From positions 6,216,906 to 6,280,905 of the forward strand of contig NC_044290.2 in NCBI RefSeq assembly GCF_004027225.2: a stretch of DNA of 64,000 bases, given 5' to 3'. The notes under the pieces are model-generated. The model was not told where the DNA came from. It worked only from the letters and a program-made list of their open reading frames with translations, and made no database searches. The translations under genes were made by a program, and so were the position numbers. Positions 47,401 to 59,004 of this stretch are shown here, one piece after another; positions within the stretch are counted from its first letter, which is position 1, and each line of letters begins with the position of its first letter. Source of the DNA: Strigops habroptila. Taxonomy: Eukaryota > Chordata > Aves > Psittaciformes > Psittacidae.

Positions 47401-48419
47401 AGATTTGCACTCCTTCAATAGAACAGAGAGAAGCGAGTGCATCTGCCAAGTAGGTCCTGTGGCAGTGTCCCGAGAGACTCCCACAGAACAGAGACCTCCT
47501 TGACTAAAGCAGAACAGAAACATCTGAAACCCTGGGTAGAGCACTAAAGGTTCACCAATTTACCTGGATTTTGAGCTCTTAAAGCTGTACCTTAAGTCTG
47601 GCTTAGCACTTGCTACTCAGTGTTTGGAGCTATTACTAACGAGAGCTGCCTTGAAACCAGAGCACTGAGGGCAGAAAGGTCAGTCCCAAAGATGAGTAGG
47701 TAAGGAGCTGCAAGGGGAGCACTTCCACAACATGCCTGTGCTGCTTCTGTGGCTCCTCACAGGCAGAGAACTGGCTCAGCTCTGCCAAAATACACATAAC
47801 AACAGCCTGGAGGTTCCTCTTTGCTGCTGTGTACTGAGACTTGCTACCAAAACCTGGGCAGAAAGCCTGGTTTGTAGGTGCTTGTATAATCCCAGTAACT
47901 GATCTTTGTGGCCAAAGGAAAGTGAGCTACAGTCCTCTTGATGAAAGTCGCATCTCTTCTGGCCGTATGACAAGTAGTGACAAGTCCTTGAAAGGGACTA
48001 GAGAAGAGCTGGAACCTGGTACAGAGAGCTGGGGGGAGCAGGGGGAATGTGCCTCTTCAGCGTGCGCTACCGTGTTGCAAGGTGCAAGATCAGAGTGCTA
48101 AGCCCTCATCTCCCAGTTCTCCTGGCTAGCAGCCTGCTGCTTGGATGACTGCAGGAGTTTGATTTCAGGCTGGTGGTGGTTGGGAGCCTTGTCATCTGCT
48201 CCATGAGAAGAGGTGGGATAATCTCCTGGTTATTTCTGATCCGCTGTAACGCTCTTCCTCTCTCCTCAATAGATGCCGCCTCCCTATGAGCATGCTCTGA
48301 GGCATCCTCCAGCTTTCTCAGGACCAGTGATAAGCTCAGAGACCTTGGACAGACGTGGCGTTCCAGACTCTTTCCAGGCCCCTCCTGGCTACCAACCTCA
48401 GCGAAACACAGCCGTGTAA
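44440..48419 (+). CDS. Unrecognised single-pass membrane protein with PPxY-type motifs
   Basis: Five exons, 44440-44527, 44986-45107, 46339-46440, 46837-47001 and 48273-48419, give 207 aa in one frame with GT-AG borders. A short N-terminus without a classical signal peptide (MAQPSEASVH) leads to a membrane segment around residues 21-46 (VSTSVFIVAILILLLLL), then HRDP and a cysteine cluster (CCQFLCSC), likely palmitoylated. The rest is presumably cytosolic and proline-rich: a CPPPSF block, LPSYESVRKKD, a basic helix-like IHQMIADRFGLW, then PPPYEHAL and PPGYQPQ. PPxY and LPxY motifs bind WW domains of NEDD4-type ubiquitin ligases, suggesting an adaptor or trafficking protein; this is inference. 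A second in-frame ATG at residue 18 is possible. I do not recognise the family. Human TMEM92 neighbours XYLT2 and also has PPPY motifs, but it is on the other side and the sequence is not evidently alike. Confidence 0.78.
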
Positions 48420-50051
48420 GGCCTCGGTGTGCTGCTTCTTCCTGTGGTGTCAGCGGCAGAAGTGCCTGTGACATCGTTCTCATCCGCAGGGAATGGCCAA
48501 ATGTCAGACCTTTGCCCAGGTTTGCCATCAGCTGAGACACAGGCAAGTCAGACCTGGCCAGCAGAGACATCCCTCCTGCAGCACAAGGACAACCACGGAG
48601 CCACTGCCAGGCAGAGCAACTAGGGATGTGTGCTCACTCTTTGGCAAACGTACTGTCACCAAAGGCAAGAGACCAGCTGCTTGCTTCCACACAGGGGGCA
48701 AAGCCAAGGAGAAGGTCTGCTCAGCCAGAGCTCCTCCAGGCAGCTGGTGTATGGCACCTCTGTGAGGCGAGCACTGCCAGCTGGACCAAGGATCAGACCT
48801 CAGACAGTCACAGTGTTGTGCTACTTCACTTATTTCTTAGGTTATGAAATGTTTTACTTTATCAGTGTATTGGCTGCCAGGTGGGAATCCTCACCTGAGA
48901 GCAGCAGAACGGGTCAGCATGAGAGCACTGCTGTGTGCTCCTGCAGCAATGGTCCTCTGTGACCAACAGCGATGTTGTATGGACTTTACATAAAGATCTG
49001 GAGAGGCTCCAGGGGTAGTGTCACCTGCTATATGCAAATCCCAACCACAGAGAATGAACTGTGTGACTGGGAAAGGACAGAAATGCAGCCAAAATAGCTG
49101 GTGAACTACGAACCACAGGGAATGTAAAGCAAAGGTGGACAGGCGTGGCTGACCTGATTTACTTAGTTGTCTTCTGCAGAGCAGACAATCTAACAGCATC
49201 CACACCGGTGTCCTTACACCACCAATTTTGATAACCTGTTTTCTACTGCAGAGCCAATGTTTCAAATTGTTTACAAACAATGATAAAATTGAGATAAAAT
49301 GAGATCAGTTTGGCCACAAGGTATTTGGGCTCCTTTCTTTTGAGCAAGAGAAGCTCAAAAAATGCCATGGAATGACTCAGGGGAAGACAAAAAGGATGTC
49401 TTCTGGTTTATGGCCTTATGATACACCTCCAGCTGCTGAGCTTCAAATACCACCCCAGGCCTGTGCATCCTCCCAGGCATCCTACAATTAGTCATGAGTT
49501 AGCTTTACAAGTGTGAACTTGCCTCTTGTGGCTACTAAATGGTATCTGAGTTATATTCCAGATACTTGAGTTAATCACTGAGATGAGTTAGAAGGAAAAA
49601 TCTACCTTCCAGGGATGCAGAGATAGATGCAGGTGGAAAAGTATTTTGAATTAAGATACAAATACAACAGTAATGTCTAATAATGAGCAAAAATAGAGGG
49701 GAATTATTAGTGCGATAAGTAGTGACCTAAAAGTGATTGTGGAGAAAACTCATCCAGTGGCACAATGGAACAGGTTCCCCAGAGGAAGGGAGTTTCAGAT
49801 GGTACATGAACAGAAGTAATGCATTCCATGAACAGCCAAAGCCTTCAGCGGCCCCAGAGCATTTATTAAACACTCTTAGAAATGCCTGCAGGTGATCCCA
49901 TCGCCTGAGCACTGCCCACACGTGCTTTAGGAGCAAAAAAACAAGTCCTAAACTGGTACCTTCAGAGCTAGGATGTTCTTGTCCTCGGATGTCGGTCCAG
50001 CTGTAGTGGTCTGTCCCAGTCACTCCTTCCCATCCGTCCCCGTGTGATGGC
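48420..50051. other. 3' UTR and intergenic region between the unrecognised gene and MRPL27
   Basis: Probably 3' UTRs from both convergent genes. For MRPL27 (minus strand) the hexamer AATAAA is at 49,862-49,867 (TTTATT on plus), 185 bp past its stop. No canonical plus-strand signal was seen. No exon or interspersed repeat recognised. Confidence 0.5.
49862..49867 (-). terminator. MRPL27 poly(A) signal
   Basis: AATAAA on the minus strand, 185 bp downstream of the MRPL27 stop codon. Confidence 0.7.
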
Positions 50052-53000
50052 TCAGAGCATGGTGACCAGTTTAAAGCTTCCTACTTCTGTGGTAGGGATA
50101 ACATTGATAAAGGTTTTATAAAGCACTGCTCCTTTGGGTAGGCGACAGATGACTTCTCTGCTCTCACTGCTGCGGGGCAGAGGGACGTAGACCTCTTTGG
50201 TGTATCTCACAATCCCATCCTCCAGGGCGTAAAGTGTCTTGTTACGGCCCATCCCCACCTGGAAGAGGATGAGGAGCATTAGGAAGGAAAGGCTGGAGGT
50301 CCACCACTAAAGCAGACCTGATCATTGGTCTGCCTCCTTTGATATCCTGGTTTCAACAGCATCTGTTGCTTTGGATTTTAAAACAAAACCACACTAGTTG
50401 CTTCCAGCAATCAGTATACAATGGTGCTCATCACGAGGGAGGAGATACTGATTCCACCCTGAAGTACAAGGTTGTAGAAGTGTTGGGGGATATCCATAAC
50501 TTTCAGACCTTTCCCGAGCCACATGGGCACTGGTGTGGCTCTGTGACTAAGAAATATCAGGTCATGAAACCCCATTTCAGAAGTATATAGGGAAGAGCAT
50601 TAAGAATGAGCTTGAGAGAAGGCCCCAGGTACAGGATTCTGGTGGGTTGCTGTTCTCTGAGAACTAAGGAAGAGATGGAAAACAACTCACGTGAGCCCCA
50701 GGGTGCCAACGTATCAACCGCTGCGTAGCCAGAATGTTGCCTGCATGCACAAAGGCACCTGCAACAGAGTGACAGAGTCAGGCTGCAGAGAGACAGAGCT
50801 CCCTGGAACACAAGTGGTTCCAGGACTTACAAACCTCAGCTTTTGGTGGGAATTTTCTAAGGAAAAATGAACTTGAAATGCTAAACGCATCTAACCAAAA
50901 AATGCTGTTAGCAGGAAATAAAAGGCAATTGATACACAGTGGCAAAAAGCAATGTTAGTCTTTGAACAGATTCCTTGGGGGTGCAAAGCATTTTCTGGTT
51001 GCTGAAAGTATTTGTTTTATTACCTTTTACATCAGTATGTTTTCATCAGCAAAGGTAATAATTATAAGCACTCAGGTGCAAGAATCTGTACTTTGGCTTC
51101 TGCTAAGCCTCATAATTCTCCCCTTTGTAAACATCTCAAATGCGCAGCAGCATGGGGGGGAAAAGTGTCCCACTGCCTGCCCTCCTTCCAGGAGCTCCAC
51201 AGAGGCAGAGCTGGAATCAAAGCATGTTTCTGTAGGCAATTTTGGCTGGCTCACCCTGCCCTCCCACCAGCCACCCTTGATCACGAGGTTTCACTGAACC
51301 TCCCCTTGCCATTCTCTTGGAAGAGTGCCCTGGCCACCTCCTGCTGCAACCAGTAGGAGGGGGAAGCTGTGAGGAGCCCAACAAATGGGACTCAGCAGAT
51401 ACTCAAGACCTACCTTCTACTTTCTTGAACCCATAGCGCTTCCCAGGGCTGCGGCCACCAAGATTTTTTGAGCTGCCCCCACTTTTCTTAGAAGCACATC
51501 TGATGGCAACCAGGCTCGTTTGGGGAGTTGTCAGAACTGGGTTTGAAGCAAGAACAACAACGTTAGCTGGAAAAAGCTATTAAGACATATTCTTTCTTTC
51601 AGATTTAAAGGAGATCAGTTAAGACCAGCTTTAAAACTAAAGGTAAAAGAAAGTCTGGAGAGAAAAAAACAATGTACTTCCAAGAGAAACCATAATTTGA
51701 CCATAAGTTTAAATGCTTAGGCATTTAAAAGGCTACATCTCAAGTGCTGCTGCTGCTGCCCATGGAGGAATGATCTCAGCAATGATGTTAAAGGACGTGC
51801 ACAAATTCATGCTTGAGCAAGACCTTGTAAAATGAGGTACAGACGTTCCTGGGAGCTGTGGATTGGCCTGATACTGCTTGGAGAAGAGATAAGTTGTGAT
51901 CTCTGTTTCAGCTTCCCCTTTGACCCAATGGTATTTACTTACACAGTAATATTTTGCAATCTTACAAGTGAGAAGACTCCAGGATGATGCACAAGCAGAT
52001 ATTCATACCAGATACTGCCAGAAGCAGTCTGAGGAGTATCAAGAAGGACTATAGAGCCCTGGGAGTGGTGAACAGGGACTCTGGAGCGCAGGAGTTTTTC
52101 ATCCATCCTCCTGGTTGAAGGGAAGGGTTTGAAGGGGCCTGTCAAATGTGGCAGATCAACACATGATTACAAGACTGGTGTCACAGTAAGGGGTTTGGCT
52201 GCTTAGACCATGGGACTTGCTTTGAGAAACGTGGCTCTGTGTGTCTGAGAAGGGGAAGAGCATCTTCGGTCACAAAGCTGGTGAAGAGGGCTTTAAACTA
52301 AAGTTCCGAGGGAGGGGAACCTCAGTCTGTCCCACTCCTACCAGTTTGATGCCAGTGCAAGGTGCCCAGAGCCTGGAGAGGGATTGCAGGTCAGCAGGAG
52401 AGCACCTGAAGAGCTGCACAAAGGAATTCCTGCCACTCCAGCCAGTGGAGGCTTCAGTGGGGGCAGTGGGAGGTGTGTGCAAGCCTGCAGGGCTATGGAC
52501 TTATTGGCACCACGGAGACACGGTGGGATGGCTCCTGTGTCTGGAGTGTTGGAATGGAAGGATACAAGCTCTTCACGAAGGACAGGCAGGGGAGATGAGG
52601 TGGTGTCACCTTCTATGTCAGTGACCAGCTGGAGGGCATGGAGCTCTGCCTGGGGATGGATGAGGAGCAAGAGAAGTGGATGAGGCCCTCTGGATACAGG
52701 TGGGAGCAGCCTCACGTTCACAAGCCCTGGTCCTCGTGAGGAACTTCAACCACTGATAACTGTTGGCGGCAACACAGCAGGGCAGGAGCAATCCAGGAGG
52801 TTCCTGGAATACACTGATGATAACATCCTTTTCCAAATGATAAAGTGATAGTGGAGCCAACGAGGAGAGGTGCTGTGCTGGACTTTGTCCTCGCCAACAG
52901 GGAGGGGCTGGTGGGGCATGTGAAGCTCAAGGGCAGCCTTGGCTGCAGTGACAATGAAATGGAGATCAAGATCCTTAGGGCAGTGAGGAGGGCATGCAGC

Positions 53001-54531
53001 AAGCTCACTGCCCTGGTCTTGTAGCTGAGCAACAAGAGAAACTTCTAGATTTAGAAGTTAGATAGATACACTGGGGATAAAAGGAAGACAAGGGAAAATG
53101 TGGGCCCCCTCCAGAAGGAAAAGGGAGACCTGGTCACATGGGACATGGAGAAGGCCAAGGTTGTCACCGACAAGAGCTCCAACCACACCACCCAAGTCAC
53201 AGAAGGCAAAGGCAAGGACTGGGAGAATGGAGAACTACCCGCTGTAGCAGATCAGGTTCAAGACCATCTAAGGAACCTGAAGATGCACAAGTCCATGGGA
53301 CCTGATGAGATGCATCCATGGGTCCTGACTGGTGGATGAAGTGGCCAAGCCATTATCCATCATATCTGAGAAGTTGTGGCAGCCCTTTGAAGTTCCTGAT
53401 GACTGGAAAAGGGGATATATAACCTCTGTTTTCAAAAAGGGAAAAAAGAAGATCCAGGGAACTACAGACTGGTCAGGATCACTTCAGTGCCCAGCAAGAC
53501 CATGGAGCAGATCCTCCTAAAATTAAGCTAGGGCACATGAACAATAAGGGGTGACTGGTGGCAGCCAACATGAACTCCCTAAGGGCAAATCATGCCTGAC
53601 AAATCTGGTGGCCTTCTACGATGGGCTACAGTGCTTGTGGATAAGGGAAGAGCAACTGGACTTGTGCAAGGCACTTGACACTGTCCCACATAACATCCTT
53701 GTCTCTAAATTGGAGAGACATGGATTTGATGGGTGGATCCACAGACAAATTTGAGAGGTGAGGCCATGGAAACCTGAAAGTTCAAGGTCCTGGCCAAGTG
53801 CAAGGTCCTGCCCCTGGGACAGGGCAATCCCAAGCACAAGTACAGGGTGGGCAGAGGCTGGATTAAGAGCAGCCCTAAGGAGGGCTTGGGTGTGTTGGTT
53901 GATGAGAAGCTCAACATGACCTGGCAGTGTGCAGCCCAGAAAGCCAACTGTGTCCTGGGCCACCAAAGAATCATTAAGAGTATTTTGGCCTTTAACACTT
54001 AACAATTAGAAAAGGGTATTTTTAAAGCTTCCTGACTATTACACTCTGCAAGGAGAGAGCGGCACCCCTCACTGTTTGGTTTCTATCTAACACACATGAA
54101 TACTGGTTCTCTAAAGATGATTTTTCCACTTTGAAGGCAGTCAAGCAGCAGCACAGAGACATTCCTCATCCCTGGAGATTTCTGAAGGCATAAGGGATAA
54201 AGCCCTCAGCACTTCACCATCACCTCAGCCCCTGCTTTCAGCACATTGCACTTTAAACCACCTGAGATGGCTTAAACCCCTTCCCGCATGAACAGTCCCG
54301 CAATGCGGGGCCTGAAACCCGCCCACTTCACCACAGCACCTCCGCGGCCTGAGGTAAAAACCAAAGAGTTCGACCCCAAGACACCGACAGCGAACTCCCA
54401 CGGGGTACACCCCATCCCATCCCGAGCAAAACCTCCCACCCTACGGCCGGCTTTCCCTCCTTTCCCCACCCTTTGAAGGGAGCGAAGGTGAAGGTAACCC
54501 CTCACTCACACAACCGCCGCAGCGCCGCCAT
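50052..54531 (-). CDS. MRPL27: Mitochondrial ribosomal protein L27 (bL27m)
   Basis: Component of the mitochondrial large ribosomal subunit near the peptidyl-transferase centre. Four exons on the minus strand, 54531-54510, 51536-51414, 50758-50691 and 50258-50052, give 139 aa (human 148). The start MAALRRLFLTT is a short basic mitochondrial targeting sequence. The bL27 core follows: [19 protein letters not shown], then GFVHAGN-type [32 protein letters not shown] and [12 protein letters not shown]. The C-terminal extension ends [10 protein letters not shown]. Phases (1, 1, 0) and borders are consistent. Intron 1 is about 3 kb and hosts a large CR1 remnant. The gene is divergent from EME1 with 181 bp between start codons, so the two probably share a bidirectional promoter. 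Confidence 0.95.
52000..53975 (+). mobile_element. Degenerate CR1 LINE body with endonuclease and reverse transcriptase remnants
   Basis: Lies in MRPL27 intron 1, antisense to that gene. Recognisable pieces are the end of the endonuclease region at about 52,855-52,990 ([27 protein letters not shown]) and reverse transcriptase blocks at about 53,285-53,755 ([74 protein letters not shown]). A jump then leads to a more 3' CR1 segment (GGAGGGCTTGGGTGTGTTGG). Frames are broken by stops and shifts and the normal CR1 3' tail is missing, so it is long dead. The left boundary is approximate. Confidence 0.82.
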
Positions 54532-54712
54532 TTTGTCTACCACCATCTTCTTCCCTTTCCGGTGGGAGGGCGGGAAGCGCGCGGGGCTGGCGGCGATTGG
54601 CCCGAACGCGCACGCGCGCGCATCCGGGCCAATCGCCGCCAGCCCCGCGCGCCTTCGGACCAATCGCCGCGAGGGCTGGGCTTCCCCTCAGGATACCTCA
54701 GGGCAAGGAGGG
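54532..54712. promoter_or_regulatory. Bidirectional MRPL27/EME1 promoter with CCAAT-bearing palindrome
   Basis: This 181-bp divergent promoter contains a perfect 28-bp inverted repeat: left arm 54,577-54,604, right arm 54,625-54,652, spacer 54,605-54,624. Each arm carries one CCAAT box (NF-Y type), so the two face opposite ways. A third CCAATCGCCGC copy follows at about 54,660-54,670 in direct orientation. The spacer is alternating purine-pyrimidine (CGCGCACGCGCGCGCA), Z-DNA-like. No TATA box. Confidence 0.8.
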
Positions 54713-57700
54713 ATGGCGGAAAGCGGTCCGAGGTCTGAGGGGAGCGATGAGGAGCGGTTGCCTACTTTAGCCTCCCTTCTGCAGATATCCCCATCGCCGC
54801 CTTGCGATTTGGGTCGCCGGCGGTCCTCGCCTTCTGCCTCTAAAGCGAGGGGCGCGGCAGAGGTGGTTGTGGTAGTGAGCAGTGGGAGCGACGAGGAGGA
54901 GGTCGTCCCTCTACCTGAGAGGATCAAAAGGAGGATGGAAGCAGGGAATGCGGGTTTTGAAGTGTCTTGTGGCAGCCAAAGGAGCACGCAAGATGCTGAG
55001 ACACCCTCCTTGTGCCCGTTGCCAGCCTCTCAGTCTGACTCCACGGACCAGCCTAATATGCCCCTGCTAAGCGAAGCAAGCCCAGAGATATCCCCCCTTC
55101 CCAAGAAGCTAAACCGTAGTCAGAAGGATAGAGAGACAATGTGCAAATCGTGGCAGAGGAGGAAGGAGCGAGAAGCGCTAAAGAGGCAAAAGGAGGAGGA
55201 AAAAGAGAGGAAGAGGGCCCTTGCCAAGGTGCTGAAAGCTCAGCGGCCAGGGGAGTGCCAGAAATACATAACAGTGGTGCTAGATCCAGGTACTTGTCCT
55301 CACAGCCTGTGTCTGCCTTGTATTGCCTGTTGTCTCCTCTGTGTGGAGGTCTGACCCATGCACTGATCTCAGTTCTGTTGCAGGTAGAAGGTGGTGAACA
55401 GGTCCTTAGTGCTTTGCAGGCTGCAAATTATTCCTGTCTGGTTGAGGATCAGGCTGTTCCCTGCAGCATCACCTGGAGGAGAAAGGCTGTGTCGTTTCAG
55501 GTGCGCAAGCCAAATCTTCATGTTCTTGCCCTTTTCTTCCTCTGTTATTTGCACTCATTAGTAATTGTATTTAGTAAACACTCTCTAATCCTCTCCCTGC
55601 TTCAGAGGGCTGAGTGGGAGCACTGGTTGGAATGAATGATAAACAGACTGTTGGTCTGGCTGTTTGTTTTCCTATCTGAACAGATGGGAGAAGGAGATGA
55701 ATGGACAGAAGAACCAAATGTCCTGGTTCTGCTTCGCTTGGAGGAGTTTTTGTCCATGGCTCACAACTACAAACAAGTGAGAATGCTTATGACTTTTGTG
55801 CTCACGAACATGCTGTGCTCTCAGGGTGATGTTCATCGTTCTCTTCACAGCAGGAAGGTTTTGATGTGGGATGGAGCCATGGTTTCATGGATTAATGGAT
55901 CAAAGCCACTAGGGTTGTATAATGCAAAGTTCTGCAAACATTGTCATTCTGACAAACTTTTTCAGCTCAAATGGGGTTATTTTATATTTCTTTTTGCCAT
56001 AGCTTTATGCCAGATCAAATATTGCCTGCTTGCTCCTGAAGAGCAGCACGAACAGATGTTTTCATCTGCAGAATCAGAGCCATAGGCTGCTACACTTGCG
56101 TGTGTACCTCAGTATGGTTTAACTCCTGTTTTCTGTTCATCTTTGCAGGAGGCCCAGGGCTGTACAGAAGGACAGAAGGAGACCCTACAGACCTACGTAG
56201 CTCGTGTGATGGAGAAAATGCCTGGGAAGATTCTGGCACTGGCTGTTGCCGAAGTAGAAAATTATTTCAGGTTAAACTTTTTTTCCCTCCAAACATTTCT
56301 GTGTTTGTCTCTGGCCTGGAAAAATGCCATAGGTGTTTACATTAATTCCTTCTAGCAAAGACTGGAGCTTAAGAGGCATTCCCACCCAGAGCTGCTCCAC
56401 TATTTGTCATACAGAAACAGAAGTAAAGGCCTGTCATCACAAAATACCTGGGGAAGAGCATGAGATCCCAGCCTCACTTCACTCTTCTTTCGTCTCTCAG
56501 ACTTCAGTCAAAAAAGAGACAGCGACAAGCAGCAGCAAATGGAAGCCGAGATGAGGAACAAGGAAGACGTAAAAAAAAGGCAGTTAAGGATTCTGGCCTG
56601 GAGATAACCAGAATGGACGTGGAAGAAGTGAGTACCTTTAAAACAGGCACACAGCCATCATGTCTTGTTGGCTGCTGCTGGAACATTTGACCCACTCACA
56701 CACCTTCTTGGGTGGGAGGGGTTCAGCCTTTGTTAATCCATGTGTGTGGACAGAGCTCTGGGTTCAGTTCCCCACTCTCATGGACTGTCTTGTTCACCTT
56801 GATTCTTGATTCTCAATCAAGTTCACCTTGAACTTGATTCTGATGTCAGTCTTGGTTAGCATCTCTCACCTTCGGTGGGCTGCTGGCAAAGCTGGGCTGG
56901 GTGGCTTGTGTGTAATGAGAGCTGCCACTGAGGAGCTGCCCAGCTGAAATGGTGCTAGACTGATACTAACTGGCAGGAGACAGACTGCCCCTAAATACTT
57001 CAGTGCCTTAAATTACCTGTTCCCAAAATGGGGAGAGAGGGGGATGTTCTTGTGCTATAGCAAGATGTCGTGACCCTTTTTTTGTTTCAAGAGTGGGGTT
57101 TGATGTGACAAGATGAATTGTTCCATTCATTTCTGACAATGTTTACAGGCCTTGGTGGACCTGCAGCTGTGCAAACAAGTCCAAGTCAGCTTTTTTGAGA
57201 GCTGGGAGGAGCTTGGAGAATATGCCACTATGTTCACAAAATCTGTGGCTGAAGCACCCTTCAAGTGAGTAACCAGATCAGGTTTGGTCACACCTTTGGA
57301 GAGGTTGCATTTGCACGGTTACTGGGAGGGGATAGCAGGTATGCGGCTCTACTTCACTACAACACAGTGTAATGATCTTTAAAGGAGCAGGGACCAGAGC
57401 AGCTGTAGTGCAGCTCCTTCAGCACAGAGTTAGCTCTTGGAAACTGAATTCCTGCCTAGGGAGGGGTGAGGACAGACCCTGGTTTCATGTTGGAATCTTA
57501 ACATCGAGCTCTTGGTCTGATTTTAGGAGCGGGAAAGGAATGCAAGTAGGGTTGGACTTTTAGAGCACCAGCTTTTCTTCTTCAGTGTGTAACCAAGAGA
57601 GACATTACTGAGAGGGAACCCTTTAGCTGTTTTCACTGATAAGGACAGCAGCATGTTGTGCACCAATAGCTAAAAGAAAGCCATCTTGTGCTGTCTCACA

Positions 57701-58725
57701 CAATCCTAGCATTCCTATCACAGCAGCTGCTGTATTTGACATCTCAGCCATGAGAAGAGGGGAGACGTCATTAAAAATGACACATAAAAGTGTTCTAGTA
57801 TGGTTGACAGAAAGTGAATTCTTGTTTACCACTTCGCATGCATGCTGGCTCGTGTCAGGATTGCTCCCAAGCACAGGTCGTTTCTTTTTCAGTAGGAAAT
57901 CTGGGTCTTAAACAAGGAAATGTAAAGAAGACAGGGTCAAATTGTTAGCATTTACTTTGATGCCAATGGCATCTCTAATAGCAGAGAGTGAGAAACGTCT
58001 CTCTGGTTATGTGACAACTCATGGAGGGATGGGATTTTCATATCTCATTGTCTCATTTGCTCCTCTCTTCTTTGTTCTCCCCAGGCGAGAGCGGGAGAAC
58101 ACAGGGTTCTCCTTCTACTTAGAGAAGGCGTGGTGTGGAGGAGTGAAGGTGGATCGTTCCGGAAAGGGTCTCTTGGAAGTTTGGAAGAGACAGTTACAAC
58201 AGTTTAACCGGGTCAGCCTGGAGATGGCTGAGGCTATTGTGTCCGCCTACCCTTCTCCTCAGCTCCTGAGCCAGGTGAGGATGCCTCAAGAACACTGTGT
58301 GCAGACAGCCAGCTAATGTAAGGAGTGGAAGACATCATTTAATTGATATTAAATGTGACACAAGGATTCTCTATGGAGCTGCTTAGTGAGGTGGTGAAGT
58401 TCACAAATGGGATCTGTGGAGAGACCAGGTGAAAATCAAGCGTACGTTGTGAACAAGGGTAGTGCAGCCACGGGTGCAAAGCTTTAATTATTCTTTTGAG
58501 CAATGGATGCAAATGGTTGATACTCTTGATCCTTTGTGTTGCTTTTAGGCCTATATCAGGTGCTCCTCAGAGCAGGAGCGGGAGAACATGCTGGCTAACA
58601 TCCCTGTGCGCCGTGGTGACGGCGTGACAGCCACCTCCCGGCGCATTGGACCAGAGCTCTCCCGACGAGTCTATCTCCAGATGACTTCCCATGATCCTGA
58701 TCTCTATTTGGATATCACTGGGTAG
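54713..58725 (+). CDS. EME1: EME1, regulatory subunit of the MUS81 structure-specific endonuclease
   Basis: Partner of MUS81, together cleaving branched DNA such as stalled forks, 3' flaps and nicked Holliday junctions. Eight exons: 54713-55289, 55373-55500, 55684-55776, 56149-56270, 56501-56627, 57149-57264, 58085-58274 and 58549-58725, giving 509 aa (human about 570). The N-terminus is acidic and disordered with a SUMO-interaction-like [13 protein letters not shown] at 51-63. A charged helix follows ([18 protein letters not shown]). The ERCC4-like, non-catalytic nuclease fold includes [12 protein letters not shown] and [14 protein letters not shown]. The C-terminal part includes [38 protein letters not shown] and [15 protein letters not shown], matching EME1. 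Exon 2 uses the acceptor at 55,372, 11 bp before a second AG, which keeps the LLQVEGGE frame. EME2 is less likely given the N-terminal length. Confidence 0.95.
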
Positions 58726-58998
58726 CTCCAGGGAATGAGGATTTTACTGTTTGCTGCTTTAAGTATTTACTATTTAAGTATTCAGCTTCCTTCTGGGGAG
58801 AAGTGCTTAGATAACAGAATCATTGATGCCAGTTAAAAGACTTAAAATGCACTCGGACTTCACTGTAGCAGAAGAAGGTTGGATTAAATTGCTGAATGGC
58901 TGGAGTTTACACAAGAAAGGGGGAGAACATCTTCCCTAAGAGCATGAGATGGACACGGCTTAGAGGAATGAAAGTTCCTTTTATTTGTCTTCCTAGTA

Positions 58999-59004
58999 AA
59001 TAAA
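58999..59004 (+). terminator. EME1 poly(A) signal
   Basis: AATAAA in GTAAATAAATCA, 274 bp after the EME1 stop. It is the first canonical hexamer downstream. Confidence 0.7.

Noticed and set aside
52240-53760. Possible retroviral origin of the repeat in MRPL27 intron 1
   Set aside because: The reverse transcriptase blocks and the GCSDNE-type segment match CR1 LINE ORF2, and no LTRs or viral genes are seen.
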